64,000 nucleotides of DNA from Pseudomonadota bacterium (GCA_022574185.1 JACZSM010000005.1:1-64000), one strand, 5' to 3'; counted from the first letter of the stretch, positions 1 through 9,933 are shown. The notes: generated by a model not told the origin, from the sequence alone. Program-made: numbers and translations.

Positions 1-24
1 GACCGTAAGTTGTTGAATTTTCAT
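1..24 (-). CDS. 5' end of a leftward gene cut by the window edge
   Basis: Only eight codons are visible, read leftward from an ATG at 24-22 (MKIQQLTV). The start is supported by a strong AGGAGG Shine-Dalgarno sequence at 39-34, nine bases before the ATG. The gene is divergent from the radical SAM gene at 182. It is too short to identify. The palindrome and direct repeat at 41-88 lie just upstream and would be well placed to control it. Confidence 0.55.
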
Positions 25-40
25 TGTGGCGAACCTCCTA

Positions 41-88
41 GCTTGGTTTGTATAGTACCTAGTGTGGCTTGGTTTGTATAGTATACAA
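41..88. promoter_or_regulatory. direct repeat and palindrome in a divergent promoter region
   Basis: A 17-base sequence, GCTTGGTTTGTATAGTA, occurs at 41-57 and again at 67-83. The second copy runs into a perfect inverted repeat, TTGTATA-G-TATACAA (74-88); the first copy has only the left half. Two sites with a 26-base period, upstream of a leftward gene with a strong ribosome site, look like a tandem operator for an unidentified dimeric regulator. That role is inference. Bases 89-181 show nothing further that I recognise. Confidence 0.5.
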
Positions 89-181
89 TCGCGATTTTGA
101 GACTTTCTGGCACCACTACATATTGTATGTTGTGGAGCTAAATGGATACCCCTTATGTATATACAGTAATCGAGAAGTCCG

Positions 182-1246
182 TTGGTTCTCACTCCACACA
201 AAGGTCGTGGCGCGGTGTCGCGCCCTGATGGCCGATTTCAGAAGCGCGCCGTTGAGCTAAGCGAAGAAGAGGCAGCCCAGCGCGAACAGCAGACCCCCGA
301 AACGGTTCTGACGGCAATGCGCACAGGCAAGATCATCAGCTACAACAAGTCGCCTGACGTACCTTTCGACCGATCCATTAATCCTTACCAGGGTTGCGAG
401 CACGGCTGCATCTACTGCTACGCACGGCCGAGCCACAGCTACCTGGACCTGTCGCCAGGTATCGATTTCGAAACGAAAATTTTCTACAAACCCAATGCCG
501 CGAGCCGACTGCTTGAGGAGTGGGAAAAACCAGGCTACGAATGCAAACCGATAACGATCGGTGCCAATACCGATCCATACCAACCCGCCGAAAAGTCGGT
601 GCGTGTGACACGGCAACTTCTCGAATTGTTTCTCAAGCACTCTCACCCAGTGAATTTAATCACCAAGGGCAGCCTGATCACTCGCGACATTGATCTGCTC
701 GCAGCGCTGGCCCGACGCAATCTCTGCTCCGTGGCAATCAGCTTACCGACAATAAGTGCCTCGCTGAAACGCATCATGGAACCACGAGTGCCTTCGGCAG
801 CATCACGGCTCAAGGCTATGAAAAAGTTGACGTCAAATGGAATTCCGACGAGCCTGCTGATGGCTCCTATAATTCCCGCCATCAACGACGCCGAAATAGA
901 GCAAATTCTCGAGTTGGCAGCCAATGCCGGTGCATCCCAGGCGAGTTATATTTTCCTGCGCCTGCCACATGAAGTGAAGACCTTATTTGTCGATTGGCTC
1001 GACGTTCATTTTGCGGAGCGTGCCGAGCACGTAATGAGCCTCATCAGGCAGGCGAGCGGCGGCCGGGATTATGACAGCCGCTTCGGCATCAGACAGTCGG
1101 GCCGCGGCGCCTACGCGGACATGCTCGGCGCGAGGTTTCGCACGGCCTGTAAGCGCTTTGGCCTGACATTTGATCGCTACCAGCAGCGCCTGGACTGTGG
1201 CAAGTTTGAACGACCTGGACAACAGCAGTTTGGCCTCAATTTTTAG
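182..1246 (+). CDS. PA0069-family radical SAM protein
   Basis: A 354-residue member of the radical SAM family related to spore photoproduct lyase (PA0069 type). The 4Fe-4S site is visible as CEHGCIYCYARPSH near residue 73, the CxxxCxYC pattern that binds the cluster and S-adenosylmethionine. The N-terminus KGRGAVSRPDGRFQ is typical of the family, which supports the TTG start at 182 or a start very close to it. The in-vivo reaction of this family is not established. It is monocistronic, followed by a gene with its own leader. Confident for the family, not for function. Confidence 0.85.
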   Translation: MVLTPHKGRGAVSRPDGRFQKRAVELSEEEAAQREQQTPETVLTAMRTGKIISYNKSPDVPFDRSINPYQGCEHGCIYCYARPSHSYLDLSPGIDFETKIFYKPNAASRLLEEWEKPGYECKPITIGANTDPYQPAEKSVRVTRQLLELFLKHSHPVNLITKGSLITRDIDLLAALARRNLCSVAISLPTISASLKRIMEPRVPSAASRLKAMKKLTSNGIPTSLLMAPIIPAINDAEIEQILELAANAGASQASYIFLRLPHEVKTLFVDWLDVHFAERAEHVMSLIRQASGGRDYDSRFGIRQSGRGAYADMLGARFRTACKRFGLTFDRYQQRLDCGKFERPGQQQFGLNF

Positions 1247-1425
1247 GCGCTGAATCTCTCAGGATGCAAACCTGGCGCTACCCGACGCCAGCGGCAGTCG
1301 GTATAGTGGACGAACCGTTACCGGTAGTTCGTCTGCAGAACTTCTCAGTCTATTTCCAGTCTGATATTAGATCTGAGCGATGTGCCCGCCGCGGCGATGC
1401 CAGGCCCTGTTTTAACGTGAATAAA

Positions 1426-2901
1426 ATGCGAAAAACCAAGAATTTGATCCCCGTTATTGGTGCTGTTCTGTTGCTTATTGCGACAGGTTTGAATGCACAA
1501 GACGAGTCCGATAACGACGCAATGGCTGCGCCTCTCGATCAGGTTGTCCCTGTCGCGAACGAAGTCATCGAAAGCGTTGATGAATTCGCAGTTGCCGAGC
1601 CCAGCGATCACGAACGGCTTATTATGCAGTTCCAGAAATACAAGCAGCTGATGAATGACGGCGTCTACGACGAAGCGGATTCCATCGCGAAACTCGTTGT
1701 TGAACTCGCGATTCGCGTCGCCGGGCCAACGTCAACCGATACCGCAAAGGCGTTGACGAACCTTGGAATCGTGCAGCACCGCACGAAGCAATATGATTCT
1801 GCTCAACAAAATTATCAGTCGGCCATCGAGATTATCGAAGACAACGAAGATCGCCTGAGCCGGCAGCTCATTAATCCGCTCAAAGGCCTTGGCGCAGCAC
1901 AACTTGATAGTGGCCGACCGGATCTCGCATCGGGAACATTTCGCCGAGCAGTGCATATCACGCACGTCAACGATGGCCCGCATAATCTTGGTCAGGTTGA
2001 CATACTCGAGTCGCTCGCGGAGGCAAGTCTCAGGCTCGGCACCTTGGATACCGCGAAGGAGGTCCAGGACGTCATATATGCACTGAATCTCAGGTATTAC
2101 GCCAAGAACTCACTGGAACTTGTGCCTGCGCTGATGAAACGTGCCCTGTGGCAACATCGAGCAGGACTCGTCTACGATGAGCGCACAACTTATCGTCGCG
2201 TAATTCGTATTATCGAAGAGTCAGCCAACAATATTTCTCTGGATCTCGTAGAGCCATTGACCAAGCTCGGCCAATCATTTTTCTATATCGACGCATCCGG
2301 CACAAATACCTATCAGTCGGTATCGATGACTACAGGTGAGATTTATTTCAAACGTGCGCTCAGAATCGCGCAATCGCACCCCGACTCCAACTGGCAGATA
2401 GTCGCCGATGCAACCCTGGCCCTCGCCGATTACTACATGTATCAAGGCAATGAGCAGCGTGCCCGGAAGGTATATCGAAATGCCTGGGACTTGATGTCTG
2501 AGGAAGAGCAACGATTAGATTATCGCTACGAGTCCCTTGAGCAATTGGTCACGTTGAAAGAGCGACCAATACCGCAATATGTCAATGAACAGGATCTTGA
2601 CACTAATGCACAGTCCGAGGATCTGGTTCTAACAGGCCTGATCACGGTGTCTTACACAGTAACCACTCGCGGTCGTGCGACAGACCTGAAGATTGTCGAA
2701 GCAGTGCCTCCTGATTTCGTCGACATGTTGCGTCTGGTGCAACGCGAGATGCGCCGCAGGATTTTTCGTCCACGGTTCGAAGAATCCGGACCCGTTGAGT
2801 CTCCCAATCAACTACTGATACACCGCTTCTTTTACAAACAGTCCGACCTCGATGCTATCCGTAGCGAGACTGAATCAGCCAAACTTAGCAACAAGAGTTG
2901 A
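1426..2901 (+). CDS. secreted TPR protein with TonB-like C-terminus
   Basis: A 491-residue protein starting at ATG 1426. That start gives a clean signal peptide (MRKTKNLIPVIGAVLLLIAT, then GLNAQ); the frame stays open upstream to 1264, but those residues are not signal-like. The middle shows degenerate tetratricopeptide repeats (for example the segment around TKALTNLGIVQHRTKQYDSA). The last 100 residues (VTTRGRATDLKIVEAVPPDF, then RRRIFRPRF) resemble a TonB C-terminal domain. There is no N-terminal TonB-type anchor, so energy transduction is unlikely and a periplasmic scaffold is a better guess. Its stop overlaps the TTG start of the M23 peptidase, suggesting co-transcription. Confidence 0.75.
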   Translation: MRKTKNLIPVIGAVLLLIATGLNAQDESDNDAMAAPLDQVVPVANEVIESVDEFAVAEPSDHERLIMQFQKYKQLMNDGVYDEADSIAKLVVELAIRVAGPTSTDTAKALTNLGIVQHRTKQYDSAQQNYQSAIEIIEDNEDRLSRQLINPLKGLGAAQLDSGRPDLASGTFRRAVHITHVNDGPHNLGQVDILESLAEASLRLGTLDTAKEVQDVIYALNLRYYAKNSLELVPALMKRALWQHRAGLVYDERTTYRRVIRIIEESANNISLDLVEPLTKLGQSFFYIDASGTNTYQSVSMTTGEIYFKRALRIAQSHPDSNWQIVADATLALADYYMYQGNEQRARKVYRNAWDLMSEEEQRLDYRYESLEQLVTLKERPIPQYVNEQDLDTNAQSEDLVLTGLITVSYTVTTRGRATDLKIVEAVPPDFVDMLRLVQREMRRRIFRPRFEESGPVESPNQLLIHRFFYKQSDLDAIRSETESAKLSNKS

Positions 2902-3764
2902 CAATCATTGTCATCGAAAGACCGACAGCGCGCACATTTCTAACCCAGCGACTTCTGGCAGCCATTGTATTGCTAATGGTCGCAGTCATCGCTTCTGCCG
3001 AGTGCAAGGACGAATGGATTTGCGTCGATGCCATTGAAGATGGTGGTAACGTCAATTTGCACGCTAGAAATCTGCGCAATTTTCCAATTACTTACACGCT
3101 GAGCATTCGGACACGACACCTCCGTGTGGACGGACCGAAAACCGTGACGCGCACACTAGCGCCAAACCAGTCAGAACAAGTTATGCAGCTTTTTCGCACT
3201 AACGCAAAACGCAAGGGCGATTATCGAATCTCCTATGAATGGACGATCGGCGACAAAGACGCTGTTCATGATGACGATCATCTTTATGCTCTGCCCTACT
3301 CCAGCGGCAAGTCGTATCGCGTTTTACAGGGCTACGGGTCGCGCTTCAGTCACACAGGACTTGAAGAATTTGCAGTTGACCTGGAAATGCCCATTGGTAC
3401 ACCGATCCATGCCGCACGAGCCGGTGTCGTCGCCCGGATTCAGGAATCATTCGCCAGGGGTTGTTGGGACGACGGTTGCGGAAAATTCGCGAACTTCGTC
3501 GTTATCTTGCACAGCGATGGCACAACCGGCGAGTACTACCACCTGAGGCAAGACGGCGTACTTCCCGAGGTCGGTGACAGAGTGTCCCAAGGTCAGAAGA
3601 TTGGCTATTCGGGTAACACCGGACACACGACGATGCCGCATCTGCATTTTGCCGTTTACCGGGCAACTGAATGGGGCAACACGCAATCGATACCGGTGCG
3701 ATTTCAAGGCGCCGACGGTATTATTCATCGGCCGCGCCGTGGAGGGCGCTATCAGGCGCTATAG
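2898..3764 (+). CDS. M23 family metallopeptidase (LytM-like)
   Basis: A 288-residue secreted protein with a signal segment ([17 protein letters not shown]). The C-terminal half is an M23 zinc endopeptidase domain. Its metal site is visible as [10 protein letters not shown] (HxxxxxxxD), and HLHF near residue 252 supplies the HxH motif. [12 protein letters not shown] is also typical of M23. Family members cut peptide cross-links in peptidoglycan or activate amidases. All zinc ligands appear present, so it is probably an active enzyme. It starts at a TTG overlapping the stop of the TPR gene by 4 bases. Confidence 0.85.
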   Translation: MTIIVIERPTARTFLTQRLLAAIVLLMVAVIASAECKDEWICVDAIEDGGNVNLHARNLRNFPITYTLSIRTRHLRVDGPKTVTRTLAPNQSEQVMQLFRTNAKRKGDYRISYEWTIGDKDAVHDDDHLYALPYSSGKSYRVLQGYGSRFSHTGLEEFAVDLEMPIGTPIHAARAGVVARIQESFARGCWDDGCGKFANFVVILHSDGTTGEYYHLRQDGVLPEVGDRVSQGQKIGYSGNTGHTTMPHLHFAVYRATEWGNTQSIPVRFQGADGIIHRPRRGGRYQAL

Positions 3765-3766
3765 CA

Positions 3767-4429
3767 GTGAGCCACACAGAACAAAAACGAACATTGCCAA
3801 CAGCAGATGAGGCGTTGTCCGGACGCACAGAACAGATGCCAGTGGCGGAACATCACTTCGTCAATGGCAACCGACTGGTCGGTCCATTCGATGATGGTCT
3901 GCAGCAGGCCGTGTTCGGGCTCGGCTGTTTCTGGGGTGCAGAACGCCGCTTCTGGGAAACCAGGGGCGTGGTTTCGACGGCGGCTGGCTATGCCGGCGGC
4001 ATCACTCCGAATCCCGATTACCGAGAAGTCTGTTCGGGCATGACCGGTCATACCGAAGTTGTGCTGGTTATATTCGACCCGGACACGATTAGTTACGACA
4101 AACTCCTGCAGGTTTTTTGGGAGAGTCATAACCCGACCCAAGGCATGCGTCAGGGCAACGACGCAGGCACTCAATACCGTTCGGCTGTGTACACCATCGG
4201 CGATGCGCAGCAGACCGCAGCTCGGCGCTCGCTTGCCGCCTACGAGGCAGAACTCAAGCATGCCGGCTACGGTGTGATCACGACCGAGATCCTGCCGCTA
4301 ACCACGTTCTACTATGCCGAGGACTACCATCAGCAATACCTCGCGAAGAACTCCGGCGGCTATTGTGGTCTCAGTGGCACCGGTGTGAGTTGTCCCGTCG
4401 GCCTGACCCTGGACAAGCAGTCTGCATGA
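3767..4429 (+). CDS. msrA: peptide-methionine (S)-S-oxide reductase
   Basis: MsrA reduces the S epimer of methionine sulfoxide in proteins, using thioredoxin. The catalytic motif [13 protein letters not shown] is clear, as is the family signature [16 protein letters not shown]. The C-terminal Cys residues ([16 protein letters not shown]) are the resolving cysteines. I chose the GTG at 3767, giving 220 residues, because the segment after it ([20 protein letters not shown]) aligns with the long N-terminus of the E. coli type. An ATG at 3836 is the alternative. It begins just after the M23 gene and may be co-transcribed. The molybdenum system msrPQ at 16.8 kb covers periplasmic repair. Confidence 0.93.
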   Translation: MSHTEQKRTLPTADEALSGRTEQMPVAEHHFVNGNRLVGPFDDGLQQAVFGLGCFWGAERRFWETRGVVSTAAGYAGGITPNPDYREVCSGMTGHTEVVLVIFDPDTISYDKLLQVFWESHNPTQGMRQGNDAGTQYRSAVYTIGDAQQTAARRSLAAYEAELKHAGYGVITTEILPLTTFYYAEDYHQQYLAKNSGGYCGLSGTGVSCPVGLTLDKQSA

Positions 4430-4505
4430 TCCGATAAAAGGGGACTCGTGCATCAGCGACCTGATACGGTAATATCGGTTGCTTCGCACGACGCCAGGAA
4501 TAGTA

Positions 4506-5111
4506 GTGGCCGCCAACAAGAAGAAATACTCAAAACCACGTAAACCCAGTCGCAAAAAGGCAGAAGAAGCAGTACGCACGCTGCTCCTCTGGGCCGGCGA
4601 GAATCCCGGGCGCGAGGGTCTCGTTGACACGCCAAAGCGCGTAGCGAGGGCCTACGAGGATTGGTTCAGCGGTTACAAGGATGACCCGGTCGGCTACCTG
4701 ATGCGTACTTTCGAGGAAGTCGAGGGCTATGACGAGATGATCGTATTGCGCGACATTGAGTTCGAGTCACATTGCGAGCACCACATGGCACCGATCATTG
4801 GCAAAGCTCACATCGGCTATCTGCCAACAAGCAAAGTAGTTGGCATCAGTAAACTTGCGCGTGTCGTTGAGGCTTTTGCCAGGCGCTTCCAGGTACAGGA
4901 GAAAATGACGGCACAAATAGCCAGTTGCATTGAGGGCGTACTGAAGCCCAAAGGCGTTGGCGTCGTCGTCGAAGCGGTGCATCTATGCATGACAACGCGT
5001 GGTGTGCACAAGTCGAACGTCTCGATGGTAACGAGCCAGATGATCGGCACATTTCGCAAGGATGCGCGAACTCGCGCAGAATTTCTGCGCATGATCTACA
5101 GTGCCCGGTAG
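4506..5111 (+). CDS. folE: GTP cyclohydrolase I
   Basis: FolE converts GTP to dihydroneopterin triphosphate, the first step of tetrahydrofolate synthesis. It is 201 residues from GTG 4506, chosen because AGGAA sits five bases upstream; a TTG at 4479 would add nine residues. The zinc ligands and active site are visible: [10 protein letters not shown] (Cys and His) and [11 protein letters not shown] (Cys). The lysine-rich N-terminus ([17 protein letters not shown]) is longer and more basic than usual. The next gene begins 13 bases after its stop. Confidence 0.95.
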   Translation: MAANKKKYSKPRKPSRKKAEEAVRTLLLWAGENPGREGLVDTPKRVARAYEDWFSGYKDDPVGYLMRTFEEVEGYDEMIVLRDIEFESHCEHHMAPIIGKAHIGYLPTSKVVGISKLARVVEAFARRFQVQEKMTAQIASCIEGVLKPKGVGVVVEAVHLCMTTRGVHKSNVSMVTSQMIGTFRKDARTRAEFLRMIYSAR

Positions 5112-5124
5112 CTCACTCCATGCT

Positions 5125-6210
5125 ATGAGCAAGACGCTTGTGCCTGCCGCAGTGATATTGGCCTCGTTGGTCCTGTATTTGCTGCTATGGCCGGTGCCTG
5201 TTGATCCCGTAAGCTGGAATGCGCCGGTCAGCCTCGGCCTCGTCGATCCATTTGGCATCAATAATCAGCTCAGGCGGACCCGGTTGATCGACCTTGGCGA
5301 TTACAGCGGCCCGGAAGATGTAGCCATCGGCCCCGATGGCTTGTTGTACGTGACGAGTGATGAAGGCGTTGTACTGCGTATCCAAAAAAGTGGAGCAGTC
5401 AGCGTATTCGCCGAGACCGGTGGACGACCACTCGGCATTGAATTTGATGCAGATGGTTCGTTGATCGTCGCCAATGCCTATCTGGGTGTGCAACGCATTG
5501 CACAGGACGGATCGGTCGAGATTCTATTCAATGCAGTGAACGGTCGTGTCCTCGTCTATGCGGACGACATCGCGATCGCGCGCGACGGTACCATGTACGT
5601 GTCAGAAGCAAGCACCAAGTTTGGCGCACAACAGTACGGCGGCACCTATGCGGCCAGCTTGCTCGATATTCTGGAACACGGCGGCCACGGCCAGGTCATT
5701 GAGTATCATCCCGACACTGGTTTGACACGGGTCCTTGTGGACAATCTGAATATGGCTAATGGCGTCGCCATCAGCGACGACCAGGATTACTTGCTGATCG
5801 CTGAAACCGGCTCGTACCGGATTTTGAAACATTGGCTGCGCGGACCCAAGGTCGGCAATACAGAAGTCCTGATCGATAACCTCCCTGGTTTTCCGGACAA
5901 TATCAATAACGGCATAAATGGCCGTTTCTGGATAGGACTTGTCGCACCCCGAAACGACTTGCTCGACAAACTCTCGAATAACCCGCGAATGCGCAAGATC
6001 GTGCAACGACTGCCGGCCAGGTTTCGCCCGCGGGCCGAGCCATCATCACACGTTATCGCGATCAATGGGGACGGTGAGGTGTTGATGAACCTGCAGGACC
6101 CTAACGCAAAAGTGCCGTCACTGACCGGTGTCCTCGAAACGCGCGACAAGCTTTACCTGACGACGTTGTTTGGCAATCAGCTGCCAACGTTAAACAAGGA
6201 AGACTTGTAG
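5125..6210 (+). CDS. SMP-30/gluconolactonase-like (strictosidine synthase-like) protein
   Basis: A 361-residue six-bladed beta-propeller protein with one N-terminal membrane anchor (VPAAVILASLVLYLLLW). Repeated blade motifs are visible, such as GPEDVAIGPDGLLYVTSDEG and NGVAISDDQDYLLIAETGSY. The motif DNLPGFPDNINNG is typical of the strictosidine synthase-like/APMAP branch. Most bacterial members lack a known substrate and many act as calcium-dependent lactonases or esterases. The start is ATG 5125. It follows folE closely and may share a transcript, without an obvious pathway link. Confidence 0.75.
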   Translation: MSKTLVPAAVILASLVLYLLLWPVPVDPVSWNAPVSLGLVDPFGINNQLRRTRLIDLGDYSGPEDVAIGPDGLLYVTSDEGVVLRIQKSGAVSVFAETGGRPLGIEFDADGSLIVANAYLGVQRIAQDGSVEILFNAVNGRVLVYADDIAIARDGTMYVSEASTKFGAQQYGGTYAASLLDILEHGGHGQVIEYHPDTGLTRVLVDNLNMANGVAISDDQDYLLIAETGSYRILKHWLRGPKVGNTEVLIDNLPGFPDNINNGINGRFWIGLVAPRNDLLDKLSNNPRMRKIVQRLPARFRPRAEPSSHVIAINGDGEVLMNLQDPNAKVPSLTGVLETRDKLYLTTLFGNQLPTLNKEDL

Positions 6211-6250
6211 GAACCCGCCGGAATTTGTGAGGACGGCGGGAGGGGCGATC

Positions 6251-6359
6251 TTTGCCGGAAATAAAGCGCAGCGCAGCGAGCTCCCGTCAAGCGGGATCGA
6301 GACATTCCGGCAAAGAATGTCCGGACTGCCGGCCGTGCGCAAATCATGGCGGGCTCCTA
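6251..6359. repeat. REP-like palindromic repeat cluster
   Basis: This intergenic stretch holds an inverted repeat, TTTGCCGGAA (6251-6260) with TTCCGGCAAA (6305-6314). It also holds two modules found elsewhere in the window: CTCCCGTCAAGCGGG (6281-6295, again at 61323-61337) and CATGGCGGGCTCC (6345-6357, again near 9909 and 61341). The last module runs into the stop codon of the leftward DUF885 gene. It may also serve as a terminator between the converging genes. Confidence 0.6.
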
Positions 6360-8099
6360 CCAGGACCTTTGCTCTCCGTGCGGGAGTAGCGCCGTGTCGC
6401 CGTCGTAGCCGTCACTTAGCATCTGATCGCGGACCAGCGGAATCGGTGGCACACCGTAGCTTAGAAACTGATCGTGGAATCTGCCCCACGCTTCCTCCCC
6501 GCCACGACTCGTCGTCCAGTCCTCGCGCAATTTATTGATCATGAGCTTGCCCAGTGTGTAATTCAGGTAGCCCGGATCATACGTACCGCGGTAGGCTTGT
6601 TGAGTGGCGTTACCAAAGTCCTGAAATGCTTTCTCTTCGAACATCGCCTGGCTTTCCTCGACCGTCATGCCTTCGACATGCAGGCCAATCGCACAGATGT
6701 AGCGGACATTGCGCAGCAACGCGTTGAGCAACTGCCCGATACGAACTTCCGGATCGCCAGCGCCAAGACCAGCATCGACCATCATCTGCTCGGAGTAATG
6801 CGCCCAACCCTCGCTGAACGAGTAGGTACCGAAATGGCGACCGATATTATTTTCAGTGCGATTCGAATGCAGGTATTGCAGGAAATGTCCGGGCCAGACT
6901 TCATGTACCGAAATTGCGAGCAAATCAGTTTCGCCTGGAATGTAGGCAAGTTGGTCTTCCTCACTCCACTCGGGATCAGGCGGCGCGATGTAGTAGACGG
7001 ACGGCAACCCGGTTTCGAAGGGACCCGGGATGCTGATGTAGGCCGCGTTGAAACGGCGATGTGGTGGCGATTCAGCCACGAGTGCATCTTCGGTGCCCGG
7101 AATCGACACGATGTCGTTGTCTTCGAGAAACTTCCGCAGCGCCGGCAATTGACGCGTCGCTCCCGCGACGGCGCCTTCGGGTGGCTTTCGATTCTGCACC
7201 TGGAGTACGCAATCCTGCGTGCTTGCGCCCGGAGCGAACTCGGCACAGGACGCGTGCAATGCGTTGAGATTGCGCTGCAAATCGAGCTCGCCTGCAGCTT
7301 TTAGGTCGGCAAGCGATATATCGACACCCTGCGTTGCACTTAACATTTTCAGAAATCGCTCCTCGCCGAGCGCGTAGTCATTGGTCGCCGTCGCCTTCAG
7401 CTCATCGATCCAGGCAGCAGCCTGCTTTACGGCCTCGGCAGCATCGTCGTTCGCCGCACTGAACTGTCGTTGCAGTTGCTCATCTTCAACAGATGCGAAC
7501 AGTCCTGGAACCGTGTTTTCAAGATAGTCGGCAAAACCGGACAAGACCCCGTGGCTGATTTCGAGGTACGGCGCAGGCAACGGCGGTTGCAGATTTGTCT
7601 TCATCGTCGCCAGCCGTTCCGGCACTTGCGCGATGTACTGGGTATAGGCCGCGATACGCTGCTCGAGCGGCGCGTACTCCCTGTCGACATAAACGCTGAC
7701 AGACGTCCTGTAAAAAAGCGGGTTTTTAGTTGGAAAATCCGATTCGCGCAACCAGAACAACGAGCCTCTCATTTTCGTCAGCAAGTAATCGCGTTCGAAA
7801 GCTTCCAGGCCATCGAGATCCGAATACGTTTCGGCCGTAGCAATCACACTGTCAAGCCAATCCATTTTTTCATCCAGTGCCGCAAGACTGTAGTCCGACA
7901 TCTGGCCATCGTATTCGTGCAGGCCGGCGTCGATGGCCGTCTCGGGGTTTCTCTCGTAGTACTGCGCAATAACGGTAGCCGCATATTCCTCCCAAGACGG
8001 CTTCGCATCCGCATTCACGGCTGCCGGTTGTTCTCCACCGCCGCTGCAAGCACCCAGTAAAAAAGTTGACGCAATTGCAATCGTTATGATCTGTTTCAT
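6357..8099 (-). CDS. DUF885 family lipoprotein
   Basis: A 580-residue predicted lipoprotein: signal ITIAIASTFLLGAC with lipobox LGAC at residue 18. The DUF885 core is recognisable by HEVWPGHFLQYLH near residue 394, an HExxPGHxxQ metal-site-like motif, followed by SEGWAHYSEQMMVD, a Glu-containing second motif. DUF885 proteins look like zinc carboxypeptidases, but their substrates are not generally known. It is followed after 33 bases (8100-8132) by the end of a second metallopeptidase-like lipoprotein in the same direction, so the two are probably one operon. Its stop codon lies inside a REP-like repeat. Confidence 0.85.
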   Translation of the reverse strand: MKQIITIAIASTFLLGACSGGGEQPAAVNADAKPSWEEYAATVIAQYYERNPETAIDAGLHEYDGQMSDYSLAALDEKMDWLDSVIATAETYSDLDGLEAFERDYLLTKMRGSLFWLRESDFPTKNPLFYRTSVSVYVDREYAPLEQRIAAYTQYIAQVPERLATMKTNLQPPLPAPYLEISHGVLSGFADYLENTVPGLFASVEDEQLQRQFSAANDDAAEAVKQAAAWIDELKATATNDYALGEERFLKMLSATQGVDISLADLKAAGELDLQRNLNALHASCAEFAPGASTQDCVLQVQNRKPPEGAVAGATRQLPALRKFLEDNDIVSIPGTEDALVAESPPHRRFNAAYISIPGPFETGLPSVYYIAPPDPEWSEEDQLAYIPGETDLLAISVHEVWPGHFLQYLHSNRTENNIGRHFGTYSFSEGWAHYSEQMMVDAGLGAGDPEVRIGQLLNALLRNVRYICAIGLHVEGMTVEESQAMFEEKAFQDFGNATQQAYRGTYDPGYLNYTLGKLMINKLREDWTTSRGGEEAWGRFHDQFLSYGVPPIPLVRDQMLSDGYDGDTALLPHGEQRSW

Positions 8100-8132
8100 T
8101 ATTATTTTCCTGTTAAGTCGCAGCGGTCGTGA

Positions 8133-9779
8133 TCACTCCAGGCCGAGTACGGCTACGCCCTGATTAAAAGTAATATCAACGGGAATATTCGCCTGTGTCA
8201 GGCGATCGAGATCGGCCTGCAAAGTTTCGCCAATTACTCCCATCGTGTTGACCAGCTCTACTGCTCCTGCATAATCGCCGTCGCCCTGCAGCGTCAGCAA
8301 TAACCGCGACAACGCATCCATTGCCTCTTGCATACGCTCAAAGTCGATCCGGTATTTGCCGTTTTCGGCATTGCGGACGAAAGCACCGTGTTCGATGAAG
8401 AAGTTGAAGCGAACCATGTTCGCCTTGCCGTGCGCGCTGCTTGCGCCAAAGCGAATGGAACGGAATACGCTCGCCATGAATGTGACGTAGTTGTCCTGCA
8501 GATCAATTTCGCCCATTTCTCCGGCCTCATACAGCTCAGTGATCATGAACAGACCGAGAATGTCGGCTTTACCCTCTTCCATGCTTCCGGCCAGATCCAG
8601 CAGTGCTTCCCGAACAGTGCCCTTGCCTGTAATCGTGTTCTTGATACCAAGCCCATGCGCAATTTCATGAAACATCGTATTCGCGAAAAACGCGTCGAAC
8701 GTTACATTTTGCCGCTGCGAGTCTTCGACAAGCACTCCCGCAATCGGCCCCAGGATCTTTTCAAACTTTGCCTGCATTGCATTCTTGAGCTGCAATCTCC
8801 GCGTGCCTTTTTGCAGCTGCACTTCTTCGTCATTAGGTAAATTGATTGCAATGGTCTTGGCGCCCGCATTGCTGTCGCCAGCGTAATACACGACGTCATA
8901 GGCATTGAGATCGGAATCGCTGCCCGGCGATTCCATCTTGTATTCGTCAGCAACCGGCAGGTTCTCCTGCAGCTCCGGCAGGAAATCGGTGAAGCGAGAC
9001 AGGCGCGCGCTCCAATCGAGGTCCTTGATCAGCACATAGGACTCGTACGCAGCACGATAACCGAATAAGCGATCCTCATATGTCTCGATCGGGCCGATGA
9101 CGATATCGATCTCATTGTCCTTGACGTCCATCCAGTACAGGTCGCTCAACTGATAATCGTCGCTGAGCAAGGCGTTTGCGCGCAGCTTCAGGTAATTGGC
9201 AAAGTGTATGTTGTCGGCCAAGCCCGCCGCCTGGCGCAGCAAATCGGCGGTCGCATTGAGCTCGTCTGCAAACGCGACATGATAGGGCACGAGATACAAT
9301 TCACCCTTTTCATTGCGTCGAACCAGCGAATACAGACCAGCCTTGCCCGGCAAATAAGCGGTCTCAAATTCCTCGCGCGTCATGTCGGCCGGATAGAAGT
9401 TTGCACCCAGTGGCTTGACGCCCGCACCCTCGATGAACGGCTTCTGGTCATCGAGCCTGTCCCATGGCCCATAGTTCTGGTCCGCAAACAGCCTCGCATC
9501 GTCTACCTCGATCGAGGACAGCCAGGCCTCATGGTCATCTCCATATGCCTGTTTCCAGAACAGGCCATCCATGATCTGGGAAGCCTCGATCAACAATCCG
9601 ATCATCTCGCGCTGCTCATCGCTAAATATGCTCAGATCAGCAGTCAGCGTGAATTCGGCGTAGATCTCTGGCCTGGGCTCGACATTGACGAGTGGCTCGA
9701 TAGTAGCTGGAGGGGGCGTGTCGACGCCGCAAGACGCTATCAGCACGGAAATCAGGCACGCCTGCGTGGCGCGCATCAT
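8133..9779 (-). CDS. dipeptidyl-peptidase III-like zinc peptidase lipoprotein (M49-like)
   Basis: A 548-residue predicted lipoprotein with a short signal ending in LIASC. The metal motif is FHEIAHGLG, followed about 25 residues later by MEEGKADILGL, the spacing and second glutamate expected of the DPP III/M49 group. Classical DPP III has HExxxH, whereas here the visible pattern is HExxH, as in bacterial relatives annotated as Zn-dependent hydrolases. I start it at ATG 9779 (a second ATG follows at 9776) because AGGA precedes it and a clean lipoprotein signal results; the frame opens earlier at 9815. Probably a periplasmic peptidase co-expressed with the DUF885 gene. Confidence 0.7.
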   Translation of the reverse strand: MMRATQACLISVLIASCGVDTPPPATIEPLVNVEPRPEIYAEFTLTADLSIFSDEQREMIGLLIEASQIMDGLFWKQAYGDDHEAWLSSIEVDDARLFADQNYGPWDRLDDQKPFIEGAGVKPLGANFYPADMTREEFETAYLPGKAGLYSLVRRNEKGELYLVPYHVAFADELNATADLLRQAAGLADNIHFANYLKLRANALLSDDYQLSDLYWMDVKDNEIDIVIGPIETYEDRLFGYRAAYESYVLIKDLDWSARLSRFTDFLPELQENLPVADEYKMESPGSDSDLNAYDVVYYAGDSNAGAKTIAINLPNDEEVQLQKGTRRLQLKNAMQAKFEKILGPIAGVLVEDSQRQNVTFDAFFANTMFHEIAHGLGIKNTITGKGTVREALLDLAGSMEEGKADILGLFMITELYEAGEMGEIDLQDNYVTFMASVFRSIRFGASSAHGKANMVRFNFFIEHGAFVRNAENGKYRIDFERMQEAMDALSRLLLTLQGDGDYAGAVELVNTMGVIGETLQADLDRLTQANIPVDITFNQGVAVLGLE

Positions 9780-9845
9780 TATTCCTGGAATCACAACTCT
9801 GCCCTGGCAGCACAAGGTCGGCGATTATCGCATAGGATGTGCAAC

Positions 9846-9933
9846 TTGTTGGAGCCCGCCATGCGGGCGATTTACACCCGACATAAATAGCACCGCGGTG
9901 ATCGCCCGCATGGCGGGCTCCAACAGCGGGCTC
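9846..9933. repeat. paired inverted REP elements (BIME-like)
   Basis: Two copies of a REP-type sequence face each other. The left arm has GGAGCCCGCCATGCGGGCGA (9851-9870), and its reverse complement begins at 9902 as TCGCCCGCATGGCGGGCTCC. A third copy of the arm, AGCGGGCTC, follows. The 26-base segment 9908-9933 is identical to 61340-61365. This arrangement resembles the REP/BIME sequences spread through Pseudomonas and Xanthomonas intergenic regions. It lies between the convergent-facing end of murI and the start of the M49-like gene. Confidence 0.75.

Noticed and set aside
69-260. Rightward ORF of 63 aa near the left edge
   Set aside because: It runs through the operator region and overlaps the start of the radical SAM gene in another frame; no ribosome site and no recognisable domain.
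6474-7304. Rightward ORF of 276 aa opposite the DUF885 gene
   Set aside because: It lies entirely within a clearly recognised gene on the other strand and has no family features.
9204-9890. Rightward ORF of 228 aa opposite the M49-like gene
   Set aside because: A mirror of a GC-rich coding gene; no motif.
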